DNA from: Nocardia cyriacigeorgica
Lineage (GTDB): Bacteria; Actinomycetota; Actinomycetes; Mycobacteriales; Mycobacteriaceae
Reading direction: 5' to 3'
Length of the DNA stretch: 64,000 nucleotides
NCBI RefSeq assembly: GCF_029868385.1
Contig: NZ_JARWNX010000051.1
Coordinates: forward strand, 124,001-188,000
Both the position numbers and the translations under genes were made by a program. Below are positions 44,970-53,070 of this stretch, piece by piece. A model generated the notes under the pieces. It was not told the origin of the DNA. It ran no database searches and was given only the letters and a program-made list of their open reading frames with translations. Each line of letters opens with the position of its first letter. Positions within the stretch are counted from its first letter, which is position 1.

Positions 44970-45090
44970 ATGACCAGCGCATTCGGCCTCGCGTCTGGGT
45001 GACTCCGAGGCCGTGTTCCGGCCGAGAAGAAGAGTACCAAACGACCGGCGGTAAACTACAAATCGCCTGGTCAAAGCCCTGTTTTCGGGC

Positions 45091-45122
45091 AGTGGGCGGC
45101 TGTTCCGAGGCAGCCGCCCACT
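45091..45122 (-). terminator. gltX terminator hairpin
   Basis: A perfect 12-bp stem (AGTGGGCGGCTG and its complement) with an 8-nt loop lies 7 bp past the gltX stop. There is no T-run, so it may attenuate rather than end transcription before tRNA-Gln. Confidence 0.7.
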
Positions 45123-45129
45123 ATCGCGA

Positions 45130-46602
45130 TCAGCTGGCCGAGGTGTGCGCGAGCGCCGCGCGCAACCGGGTCATGGTGCGGTCGCGGCCGAGCAGTTCGA
45201 GCGATTCGTAGAGCGGCGGGCTGATATGTGAGCCGGTCACCGCGACCCGCACCGGCGCGAACGCCTTGCGCGGTTTGAGCCCCATATCGTCGATCAGCGC
45301 AGTTTTCAGCGCCTCTTCGATAGCGGGGGTGCTCCAGACCGTCAGCGAGTCCAGCGTGGCAATGGCGGCATCCAATACCGGCGCGGCGTCGGCGCCGAGA
45401 TTCTTCGCGGCCGCGGCGGGGTCGATCGAGAACTGTTCGTCGGAGACGAACAGGAAACGCAGCAGATCCCAGGCGTCGGCCAGGACGACAATCCTGGTCT
45501 GCACGAGTTCGGCGGCGGCGGCAAACATCTTCTCGTCGATTTCGGCGCCGATATGTCCGTGTTCGGTGAGGTACTCACGCAAACGGTGGGTGAAATCGCC
45601 CACCTCCAGCAAACGGATGTGCTCGGCGTTGAGCGCGTCGGCCTTCTTCTGGTCGAAACGGGCCGGATTCGAATTCACTGTCGAAATGTCGAAGGCCGCG
45701 ACCATCTCCGCCATGGAGAAGACGTCGCGGTCGTCGGCGATACCCCAACCGAGTAACGCCAGGTAATTCAGCAAACCCTCGGGGATGAAACCGCGGTCCC
45801 GGTGGGCGAACAGGTCCGACTCGGGATCACGTTTGGACAGCTTCTTGTTTCCCGGCCCCATCACGAATGGCAGATGACCGAACTCCGGGGTGAATTCCGC
45901 GACGCCGATGCGCTGGAGCGCGGCGTAGAGCGCGAGCTGACGCGGGGTCGAGGAGAGCAGGTCTTCGCCGCGCAGCACATGGGTGATGCGCATCATCGCG
46001 TCGTCGACGGGGTTGACCAGCGTGTAGAGCGGGGCTCCGGTGCCGCGGGTCAGCGCGAAGTCGGGGACGGTACCGGCCTTGAAGGTGGTTTCCCCGCGCA
46101 CCAGGTCGTTCCAGGTGAGGTCGGCGTCGGGCATGCGCAACCGGATCACGGGGGCACGGCCCTCGGCGCGGTAGGCCTCGATCTGTTCGGCGGTCAGGTC
46201 GCGGTCGTAGTTGTCGTAGCCGAGTTTGGGATCGCGGCCCGCGGCGAGGTGGCGCGCCTCGACTTCGTCCGGCGTGGAGAAGGACTCATAGGCCTCACCG
46301 GCTTCCACCAGCCGCCGCACCACGTCCAGGTGCAGATCGCGGCGCTGGGACTGCCGGTAGGGCTCGTAGGGACCGCCGACCTCGGGGCCCTCGTCCCAGG
46401 TCAGTCCGAGCCAGCGCAGCGCGTCGATGATCGCGCGGTAGGACTCCTCGGAATCGCGTGCGGCGTCGGTGTCTTCGATGCGGAAGACGAAGCTGCCACC
46501 GTGGTGGCGGGCGTATGCCCAGTTGAACAGCGCCGTCCGGATCAGGCCGACATGCGGCGTACCGGTGGGTGACGGGCAGAAACGGACCCGTACTTCAGTC
46601 AT
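45130..46602 (-). CDS. gltX: Glutamate--tRNA ligase
   Basis: The 490-residue class I synthetase has the HIGH-like PSPTGTPHVGLIRTALFNWA near 11-30, ending in the KLSKRD form of KMSKS near 242. The C-terminal helical anticodon-binding domain covers about 330-490. Actinobacteria lack GlnRS and use GltX also to load glutamate on tRNA-Gln, corrected by the amidotransferase GatCAB. The adjacent tRNA-Gln and tRNA-Glu fit this. ATG 46602 follows the FAA hydrolase by 13 bp. Confidence 0.98.
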   Translation of the reverse strand: MTEVRVRFCPSPTGTPHVGLIRTALFNWAYARHHGGSFVFRIEDTDAARDSEESYRAIIDALRWLGLTWDEGPEVGGPYEPYRQSQRRDLHLDVVRRLVEAGEAYESFSTPDEVEARHLAAGRDPKLGYDNYDRDLTAEQIEAYRAEGRAPVIRLRMPDADLTWNDLVRGETTFKAGTVPDFALTRGTGAPLYTLVNPVDDAMMRITHVLRGEDLLSSTPRQLALYAALQRIGVAEFTPEFGHLPFVMGPGNKKLSKRDPESDLFAHRDRGFIPEGLLNYLALLGWGIADDRDVFSMAEMVAAFDISTVNSNPARFDQKKADALNAEHIRLLEVGDFTHRLREYLTEHGHIGAEIDEKMFAAAAELVQTRIVVLADAWDLLRFLFVSDEQFSIDPAAAAKNLGADAAPVLDAAIATLDSLTVWSTPAIEEALKTALIDDMGLKPRKAFAPVRVAVTGSHISPPLYESLELLGRDRTMTRLRAALAHTSAS

Positions 46603-46615
46603 GGCTCTCTTTCGA

Positions 46616-47389
46616 TCAGCGTTTGGCGGCAACAGGATTGGTGAGCGTACCGATGCCCGACACGGTGACGGCGACGTTCTGCCCCGCGACCATCGGGCCG
46701 ACGCCCTCCGGGGTGCCGGTGAGGATGACATCGCCCGGCAGCAGGGTCATCACGGTGGTCACCCATTCGATGAGCTTCGGAATATCGTGCAGCAGAAGCG
46801 AAGTGCGGCTGCGTTGACGCACCTCACCGTCGAGTTCGGTGACGATCTCCAGATCCGCGGGGTCGAGCTGGGTTTCGATCCACGGGCCGAGCGGGCAGAA
46901 GCTGTCGTAGCCCTTGGCGCGGGTCCATTGGCCGTCGTGGCGCTGTTGGTCACGTGCGGTGACATCGTTGGCGACGGTATAGCCGAGGATCACATCGTGC
47001 GCGCGGGCGGCGGGCACATCCTTGCAGGGGCGGCCGATGACGATGGCGAGTTCGCCCTCGTAGTCGACCTGAGAGGAGCTGGGCGGCAGGATGATCGGCG
47101 CATTGGGCCCGACGATGGCGGTGCTCGGCTTCATGAAGATGACCGGATCGGCGGGCGCGGTGCCGCCCATTTCGGCGGCGTGTGCGGCGTAGTTCTTGCC
47201 GATGCAGATCACCTTGCTGGCCAGGATCGGCGCGAGCAGGCGCACATCGGCCAGCGGCCAGCTGCGCCCGGTGAACGTCGGGGTGCCGAAGGGGTGTTCG
47301 GCGATCTCCTTGGCGATGCTGTCACCACCGTCACCCTCGATGCTGACGAAAGCGACTCCATCCGGACTGGCAACTCGACCTAGACGCAT
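46616..47389 (-). CDS. Fumarylacetoacetate hydrolase family protein
   Basis: The 257-residue protein has the FAH fold core: KVICIGKNYAAHAAEMG, the metal-binding DPVIFMKPSTAIVG and YEGELAIVIGRP, and a C-terminal GDVILTGTPEGVGPM. Such enzymes hydrolyse acylpyruvates or decarboxylate oxaloacetate and related beta-keto acids. The specific substrate is not predictable. The pairing with gltX downstream is kept in mycobacteria (Rv2993c-type). Confidence 0.9.
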   Translation of the reverse strand: MRLGRVASPDGVAFVSIEGDGGDSIAKEIAEHPFGTPTFTGRSWPLADVRLLAPILASKVICIGKNYAAHAAEMGGTAPADPVIFMKPSTAIVGPNAPIILPPSSSQVDYEGELAIVIGRPCKDVPAARAHDVILGYTVANDVTARDQQRHDGQWTRAKGYDSFCPLGPWIETQLDPADLEIVTELDGEVRQRSRTSLLLHDIPKLIEWVTTVMTLLPGDVILTGTPEGVGPMVAGQNVAVTVSGIGTLTNPVAAKR

Positions 47390-47673
47390 AGTCGGAGTCT
47401 ATCCACCCGGTTCCACCTGCCCGAACGCACCCGACCGGGCGGTCTGACGCCACCCCTCGGGGGGTCGTGTCGAGTCCTCCACAGCGCCGACGGCCCACGG
47501 CCGAATCCCGGGCGTGCGCGATGCCACGGGCGCGGGTGGGTGGCGCGAGATGTGAGCCGTCGGACATCGATATCGGTTCGACCGGCACCGTCACCGGGTG
47601 TACGGTAGCCCACAGATGTTCATTCCTTGAGATATTAGTTCCACATATTGAGATTTCGAGAGGTGGGCCACCG

Positions 47674-48870
47674 ATGGGTGTGAACGCTGCCGTAGCAACC
47701 GGACCGCAGGTCGACGCGTTCCGACGGTGGTCGATGCTCGGTCTCGGCGTCTTCGCGCAAGCGTCCAGCGCGGTTTTCGTGCACGGTGTCCCGTTTCTAC
47801 TGCCCGCGCTGACCGCTGGTGGTATGCCGTTGGCCACGGCCGGTCTGCTGGTCGCCATGCCGACCGTCGGCCTGGTCTGCACGCTGATCGCCTGGGGTTA
47901 TGTGGTCGACCGGATCGGCGAGCGCAAGGTTCTGGTCGGCGGGCCGCTGCTGATGTTCGTCGCCGGCACGGCAGCGGCGAGCACCTCGAGCTATCCGGCG
48001 TTGGGTGTGCTGCTGCTGCTCGGCGGCGTCGGTGCGGCGAGTACCAATGGCGCCAGCGGCCGGGTGATCGTCGGCTGGTTCCCGCCACATCGGCGTGGGC
48101 TCGCCATGGGTATCCGGCAGACCGCGCAGCCGTTGGGCGTCGGCATCGGCGCGGTGGCGATTCCGGCGGTGGCCGCCGCGCACGGGGTCGCAACGGCGAT
48201 TCTGGTGCCCGCGCTCATGGCGGCGGTCGCCGCGGTGGGCTGTCTGGCCGGGATCGTCGATCCGCCCCGCCCGGCGGGTTCGGCCGCCGACCGGGCGAAT
48301 CCGTATCGCGGCAGCACCACCCTGCCGCGCATCCACGTGGTCTCGATCCTGCTGGTGTTCCCGCAGGCGACGGTGTGGACATTCGCCCTGCTGTGGCTGC
48401 ACCGGGATATCGGCTGGTCGCTGCCGATGGCCGGGGTGCTGGTCACCGTGACCCAATTGCTGGGCGCCGCGGGCCGGATCGGTGCGGGCGCGTGGTCGGA
48501 CCGGGTGGGCAGTCGGTTGGGACCATTGCGGTCGGTCGCCATCGCCGCGGTTCTGACGATGGCCGCGCTGGCGCTGGCCGCGTGGGCCGAATGGTGGTGG
48601 CTGGCCATTCCGCTACTGGTGATCGCCTCGGTGGTCACGGTGTCCGATAACGGGCTGGCCTTCACCGCGGTCGCCGAGATCGCCGGCCCGTATTGGAGTG
48701 GGCGCGGGCTCGGCATCCAGAACACCGGCCAGAACCTGGTACTGGCAGCGGTGCCGCCGGTCTTCGGCGCCCTGATCACCTACGCCGGTTTCCCGGCCAC
48801 CTACCTGGCCGCGGCCGCGCTTGCGGTCATCGCGATTCCCTTGGTGCCCAAGGACTCCCCCACCCGGTGA
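47674..48870 (+). CDS. MFS transporter
   Basis: A 398-residue membrane protein with about 12 hydrophobic segments. Between segments 2 and 3 the motif WGYVVDRIGERKVLVGG is the MFS loop 2-3 A-motif (GxxxDRxGxRR-like). Other features are GRVIVGWFPPHRRGLAMGIR and GGYWSGRG-like PYWSGRGLGIQN. The substrate is unknown. The start ATG has a GAGAGGTG site 7 nt upstream. The gene is divergent from the FAA hydrolase over a 284-bp spacer that carries two TTGAGAT direct repeats at about 47627 and 47648. Confidence 0.88.
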   Translation: MGVNAAVATGPQVDAFRRWSMLGLGVFAQASSAVFVHGVPFLLPALTAGGMPLATAGLLVAMPTVGLVCTLIAWGYVVDRIGERKVLVGGPLLMFVAGTAAASTSSYPALGVLLLLGGVGAASTNGASGRVIVGWFPPHRRGLAMGIRQTAQPLGVGIGAVAIPAVAAAHGVATAILVPALMAAVAAVGCLAGIVDPPRPAGSAADRANPYRGSTTLPRIHVVSILLVFPQATVWTFALLWLHRDIGWSLPMAGVLVTVTQLLGAAGRIGAGAWSDRVGSRLGPLRSVAIAAVLTMAALALAAWAEWWWLAIPLLVIASVVTVSDNGLAFTAVAEIAGPYWSGRGLGIQNTGQNLVLAAVPPVFGALITYAGFPATYLAAAALAVIAIPLVPKDSPTR

Positions 48871-49022
48871 GCCGGAACAGCCCGCCGCGGGCCCGGTTTC
48901 GGCGATCACCTGTCATCAGGATCGCAAGCGCCTCCGATTGGACAGCGCATGGCGAGTTCGGTCCGCGAACCATGGTTCGCTCGGCCCGGCGCCCAGACCC
49001 GGTCGAGCGCGACCCGGCAGGC

Positions 49023-49082
49023 AGAACACCCGCACTCCACCGGACACCAGGTAGAACGCCCGCACTCCACCGAACATCAGGC
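49023..49082. repeat. Two 30-bp tandem direct repeats
   Basis: The units 49023-49052 and 49053-49082 agree at 26 of 30 positions, each starting AGAAC and holding CCCGCACTCCACCG. They lie between the MFS gene and the leuB terminator. In the antisense frame they would encode a repeated RWSAGVLPG, but no gene start supports that. Confidence 0.75.
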
Positions 49083-49108
49083 ACAAGCCCCGCAGCGAGC
49101 ACCACGCA

Positions 49109-49142
49109 GAAGGCCCCGCACTCGAGCGAGCACGGGGCCTTC
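49109..49142. terminator. Terminator hairpin after leuB
   Basis: A 10-bp stem (GAAGGCCCCG and its complement) with a 14-nt loop, starting 15 bp past the leuB stop. It can also serve the MFS gene on the other strand. Confidence 0.75.
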
Positions 49143-49157
49143 GGAAAACGCTGTGGC

Positions 49158-50165
49158 TCAGACCGCGGCAGCGATCCGATCCCCGACCTCCACGGTCGAG
49201 GCGGCGCCGGTACGCGAGGCCAGATCCTTGGCCACCGCGGCCTCGACCCTTGCGGCGGCCTCGGTGTCGCCGAGGTGGTTCAGCAGCAGCGACAGCGACA
49301 GGATCGCGGCAGTCGGGTCGGCCTTGGACTGGCCGGCAATATCCGGGGCGCTGCCGTGCACCGGCTCGAACATGCTCGGGTTGGTGCCGGAGGCGTCGAT
49401 ATTGCCGCTGGCCGCGAGGCCGATGCCACCGCTCACCGCGGCCGCCAGATCGGTGATGATGTCGCCGAACAGGTTGTCGGTGACGATCACATCGAAGCGG
49501 CCCGGATCGTTGACCATATGGATGGTAGCGGCGTCGATGTGCTGGTAGGCGACCTCGACATCACCGAATTCGGTGCCGACCTCGTCGACGGTGCGCTGCC
49601 ACAGCGATCCGGCGAAGCTCAGCACATTCGTCTTGTGCACCAGGGTCAGATGCTTACGGCGTTGTTGTGCCTTGGCGAAGGCGTAGCGCACGACCCGCTC
49701 GATACCGAACCGGGTGTTGGTGCTGACCTCGGTGGCGACCTCGTGCGGGGTCTGCACGCGGATGGCGCCGCCGGTGCCGGTGTAGGGGCCTTCGGTGCCC
49801 TCACGGACGACGACGAAGTCGATCTCGGGGTTGCCGGCGAGCGGGCTGGTGACACCGGGGAACAGCTTAGACGGCCGCAGGTTCACGTGATGGTCGAGCG
49901 CGAACCTGGTGTGCAGCAGCAGACCACGCTCGAGCACACCGCTGGGCACCGACGGGTCGCCGATGGCGCCGAGCAGGATCGCGTCGTGCTGCTTCAGTTC
50001 GGGCAGCACCGACTCGGGCAGGATCTCGCCGGTGCGGTGGTACCGCTTGGCACCCAGGTCGTATTCGGTCTTCTCGACCCCCGGCGACACCACATCGAGC
50101 ACCTTGAGGGCCTCGGCGATGACTTCGGGACCGATACCGTCGCCCGGGATGACAGCGAGTTTCAT
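49158..50165 (-). CDS. leuB: 3-isopropylmalate dehydrogenase
   Basis: LeuB oxidatively decarboxylates 3-isopropylmalate in the third leucine step. The 335-residue protein has MKLAVIPGDGIGPEVIAEA at the start, REGTEGPYTGTGG, the catalytic VHKTNVLSFAG, the YQHIDAATIHM and DNLFGDIITDLAAAVSGG signature and VHGSAPDIAGQ. ATG 50165 is where family members begin. It is separate from leuCD by about 7 kb; ltbR may still control it, as in corynebacteria. Confidence 0.98.
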   Translation of the reverse strand: MKLAVIPGDGIGPEVIAEALKVLDVVSPGVEKTEYDLGAKRYHRTGEILPESVLPELKQHDAILLGAIGDPSVPSGVLERGLLLHTRFALDHHVNLRPSKLFPGVTSPLAGNPEIDFVVVREGTEGPYTGTGGAIRVQTPHEVATEVSTNTRFGIERVVRYAFAKAQQRRKHLTLVHKTNVLSFAGSLWQRTVDEVGTEFGDVEVAYQHIDAATIHMVNDPGRFDVIVTDNLFGDIITDLAAAVSGGIGLAASGNIDASGTNPSMFEPVHGSAPDIAGQSKADPTAAILSLSLLLNHLGDTEAAARVEAAVAKDLASRTGAASTVEVGDRIAAAV

Positions 50166-50297
50166 GAAAGCAGTGCTCCGTTTCCGATGATGGCGCCCGT
50201 GAACATCGCAACGATAGCCGGTGCCCCGAACCCGGCCGCGACCAGGGCGAACTCTCCCGAACAGTGGGATTGCGGCGCCCGTGGGTAGCCTCGGCGC

Positions 50298-50537
50298 ATG
50301 TTCGGAAACAGCGGGCTCGAGCACCGGATCGGCCGGATCGAGCGAAAGATCGACCTGATCATGCACCATCTGGGTATCGAGGACCCGGCATCGACCATCG
50401 CCTACACCGAGATCGACGCATTGCTCGCCCGGGGCAAGACGATCCAGGCGATCAAGCTGTACCGCGATCTGCACCCGGAGGTGGGCCTGGCGGAAGCGAA
50501 GGCGGCGGTGGAAGCACGCGACGGATACGAGCACTAG
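50298..50537 (+). CDS. Small protein with ribosomal L7/L12 C-terminal-like domain
   Basis: A 79-residue protein with a helical start (LEHRIGRIERKIDLIMHHLG) and a C-terminal piece resembling the L7/L12 C-terminal domain (LARGKTIQAIKLYRDLHPEV followed by GLAEAKAAVEARD). The GKxIxAIKxxR...GLxEAKxxVE pattern is that of L7/L12, but the N-terminal dimer domain and hinge are missing, so it is not RplL. Such small stand-alone proteins are common in actinobacteria and their role is not known. It is convergent with serA and shares a terminator. Confidence 0.8.
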   Translation: MFGNSGLEHRIGRIERKIDLIMHHLGIEDPASTIAYTEIDALLARGKTIQAIKLYRDLHPEVGLAEAKAAVEARDGYEH

Positions 50538-50546
50538 ACCCGAACG

Positions 50547-50583
50547 ACCGAGCCCCGCTCCCTAATGGGGAACGGGGCTCGGT
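50547..50583. terminator. Bidirectional terminator between the L7/L12-like gene and serA
   Basis: Arms ACCGAGCCCCG and CGGGGCTCGGT form an 11-bp stem with a 15-nt loop, between two convergent stops. Confidence 0.8.
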
Positions 50584-50616
50584 ACGTCGAGTTCGCTGTG
50601 CGGTGAACCCGCTGGC

Positions 50617-52215
50617 TCAGAACAGATCGACCAGCACGACCTTGGTGGCGCCGACCGATTCGCGGATCGCGTTCTGCACCTCGGCGGAAACCTCCTTGCC
50701 GACGCGCAGCATCACGGTGGCGCCTTCCTTGTCCACGTCCTGGGTCAGCTGTGCGGCCAGGATGTCGACCTCGGCCTCGCCGAGCTTCATGCCGATCTTG
50801 CCCAGCGCGCCCGGCTTGTCCTCGTAGTTGAGCACGGCCAGGTTCAGGCCCTCGGCGCGCATATCGTAGTTGCGGCCGTTGATGTTGACGATCTTCTCCA
50901 CCTGGGCGGGCTCGGTCAGCGTGCCCGCCACATTGAGGGTGCGGCCGTCGCCGAATACGGCGCGCAGGTCGACGACGCTGCGGTGGCTCGGGCTCTCCGA
51001 CACGGTGGTGACCTCCGCGGTGATGCCACGCTCGGTGGCCAGCGCGGGCGCGTTGACGAAGGTCACCTGATCCTCGACCTGCGCGGAGAAGACACCTCGC
51101 AGCGCGGACAGTTCCAGCACGCCGACCTCGCTGGCGGCCAGCTCGCCGCGCACCTGGATCTCCAGGCTCACCGGCAGCTCGTCCGACAGCGCGCCGAGCA
51201 GGGCACCCTGCTTGCGCACGATGTCCAGCCACGGGGCGACCTCATCGCCGACGACGCCACCGGTGACGTTCACCGCGCCGGGCACGAACTCGCCCGCCAG
51301 CGCCAGCAGCACCGACTTGGCGACATCGGTGCCCGCGCGATCCTGCGCCTCGGAGGTGGAGGCACCCAGGTGCGGGGTCACCACGACCTGCGGCAGCTCG
51401 AACAGCGGGCTGTCGGTGCAGGGCTCGGTCTCGAACACGTCGAGGCCGGCGGCGCGCACGTGGCCGGACTTGATGGCGTCGGCGAGCGCCTGCTCGTCGA
51501 TCAGGCCACCGCGGGCGGCGTTGACGATGATGACGCCCGGTTTGGTGAGCGCCAGCTTCTCCTTGCTCAACAGCCCCTTGGTCTCCGGGGTCTTGGGCAA
51601 GTGCACCGAGATGAGGTCGGCGCGGCCGAGCAGCTCCTCCAGCGTCACCAGCTCGATACCGAGCTGAGCGGCGCGGGCCGGGGAGACGTAGGGGTCGTAG
51701 GCGATGACGTGGGTCTCGAAGGCCGCGAGGCGGGCCGCGAACAGCTGGCCGATGCGACCGAGCCCGACAACGCCGACGGTCTTGCCGAAGATCTCGACAC
51801 CGTTGAACTTGCTGCGCTGCCAGGTGCGCTCACGCAGGGTGGCGTCGGCGGCGGGCACCTGGCGGGCCGCGGCAAGCATCAGCGTGACGGCGTGCTCGGC
51901 GGCGGTGTGGATATTGGAGGTCGGCGCGTTGACGACCATGACGCCGCGTTCGGTGGCGGCGGGCACGTCGACGTTGTCGAGGCCGACGCCGGCGCGGGCG
52001 ACGATCTTCAGGTTCTTACCGGCTTCCAGCACCTCGGCGTCGACCGTGGTGGCCGAACGCACCAGCAGCGCATCGGCCTCGGGAACCGCGGCCAGCAGCG
52101 CCGGACGGTCGGGACCGTCGACCCAGCGGACCTCGACACCGTCACCGAGCGCGTCGACGGTCGACTGGGCGAGCTTGTCGGCGATCAGAACTACAGGACG
52201 GCCTGCTTGGCTCAC
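50617..52215 (-). CDS. serA: D-3-phosphoglycerate dehydrogenase
   Basis: SerA oxidises 3-phosphoglycerate as the first step of serine synthesis. The 532 residues contain ARAGVGLDNVDVPAATERG, the NAD-binding VGVVGLGRIGQLFAARL, the catalytic region HLPKTPETKGL and HLGASTSEAQDRAG. They also carry the long C-terminal intervening domain and an ACT domain (about 460-532) for serine feedback, as in mycobacterial type 1 SerA. Translation starts at a GTG with AGGAG 9 nt upstream. Confidence 0.98.
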   Translation of the reverse strand: MSQAGRPVVLIADKLAQSTVDALGDGVEVRWVDGPDRPALLAAVPEADALLVRSATTVDAEVLEAGKNLKIVARAGVGLDNVDVPAATERGVMVVNAPTSNIHTAAEHAVTLMLAAARQVPAADATLRERTWQRSKFNGVEIFGKTVGVVGLGRIGQLFAARLAAFETHVIAYDPYVSPARAAQLGIELVTLEELLGRADLISVHLPKTPETKGLLSKEKLALTKPGVIIVNAARGGLIDEQALADAIKSGHVRAAGLDVFETEPCTDSPLFELPQVVVTPHLGASTSEAQDRAGTDVAKSVLLALAGEFVPGAVNVTGGVVGDEVAPWLDIVRKQGALLGALSDELPVSLEIQVRGELAASEVGVLELSALRGVFSAQVEDQVTFVNAPALATERGITAEVTTVSESPSHRSVVDLRAVFGDGRTLNVAGTLTEPAQVEKIVNINGRNYDMRAEGLNLAVLNYEDKPGALGKIGMKLGEAEVDILAAQLTQDVDKEGATVMLRVGKEVSAEVQNAIRESVGATKVVLVDLF

Positions 52216-52366
52216 TGTGGGTTACTCCTGGGGAAGAAAGGGGGGCGGCAGTTACCGGGGTCAAGCTTAGTTGGCCGGATTTCCGCGCCCCCTACCGCCT
52301 GGTAGGCGGCTGTCCTCAGTCGAGCGGGTGGGCAGGATCGGAGGGCGTTTCTCGTCCGGACACGGA

Positions 52367-52401
52367 CCTGCCCCGGTCTCTACGAGGAAGACCGGGGCAG
52401 G
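52367..52401 (-). terminator. Strong hairpin after the 38-residue peptide gene
   Basis: CCTGCCCCGGTCT and its exact complement form a 13-bp perfect stem with a 9-nt loop. It begins 32 bp downstream of the peptide stop. No T-run follows. Confidence 0.75.
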
Positions 52402-52433
52402 AGTCTGGTCGCGTCCGCGACCGCAGCGTGTGA

Positions 52434-52550
52434 TCAGCCGCCGAACGAGCCCGTCCACAGGGTGTTCACCAGGCCGTGCAGGGCCGCACCCAGGGTGTCG
52501 AAAAGACCGTTCGCGGCGGCGCTACCGGTGTCGATGATAACGGGGATCAT
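52434..52550 (-). CDS. 38-residue amphipathic/hydrophobic peptide
   Basis: A short open frame reads MIPVIIDTGSAAANGLFDTL and then continues with GAALHGLVNTLWTGSFGG. It has a clear GAGAGG ribosome site 6 nt before the ATG, a terminator after it and an AT-richer promoter region before it. The composition (Gly, Ala, Leu, Val, one Trp, one Asp near the start, one His) suggests a membrane-active or membrane-associated amphipathic helix, and no signal peptide is seen. I do not recognise a named family. It may be a small secreted or surface peptide, or a fragment of a longer lost gene. Confidence 0.6.
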   Translation of the reverse strand: MIPVIIDTGSAAANGLFDTLGAALHGLVNTLWTGSFGG

Positions 52551-53070
52551 GAAATACCTCTCGTCGAAATTCAATCCAGTGGAACTGGCTGACACATGAC
52601 TCATCGAGGGGTGACGAGAATCGGTTACGGGAAATCACGATTTAGTGACACAGGACACAAACACCAGCGCCATGTGAGCCGAACCGCCGTCACGCAGGGC
52701 TTCTATCAGGCAAAACATGCGATCGATCCGGTCACGGGGAGGTCACGACACCGCCGTGCGGCATGCAGCCGGATAAACCTGAGAATTTACTTAGAATGCC
52801 CTGCGCGATTTCGCGAGTAATACACCGAGATGAGCGGTCACCCGGATACGCGACGCCCGCCGATCGCAAAACAATTAGCAGGAACTATTCTCCTCGAAAT
52901 TGCGACCCGGCCACACTCGTCGCAATGACGGCGGTAGCGCGGACGGCCGCATGGGTGCGAGAGACCATCGCCGCGACGACAGCGGCCGAGGCCGATATCG
53001 GCTCGCCCGGCATCAGCGCACCGCGCTGATTAGGGTGAGCGACGATTCAGGACCGCACCCAGGAGTCGCC
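52551..53070. other. About 520-bp gap between the peptide gene and the APC permease
   Basis: No supported gene lies here. The stretch is clearly lower in GC than its surroundings, especially 52580-52690 and 52780-52920. It should hold promoters for the peptide (reverse) and permease (forward). One weak dyad, TCAC-GATTTA-GTGA, lies near 52636-52650. Confidence 0.5.

Noticed and set aside
48827..49105. A reverse-strand frame encoding a repeated RWSAGVLPG
   Set aside because: It is driven by the 30-bp tandem repeat and overlaps the MFS gene end; no ribosome site or homologue is evident.
52596..53029. Two overlapping small open frames upstream of the permease
   Set aside because: They have no ribosome site and their translations have an unordered composition; the stretch looks like promoter DNA.
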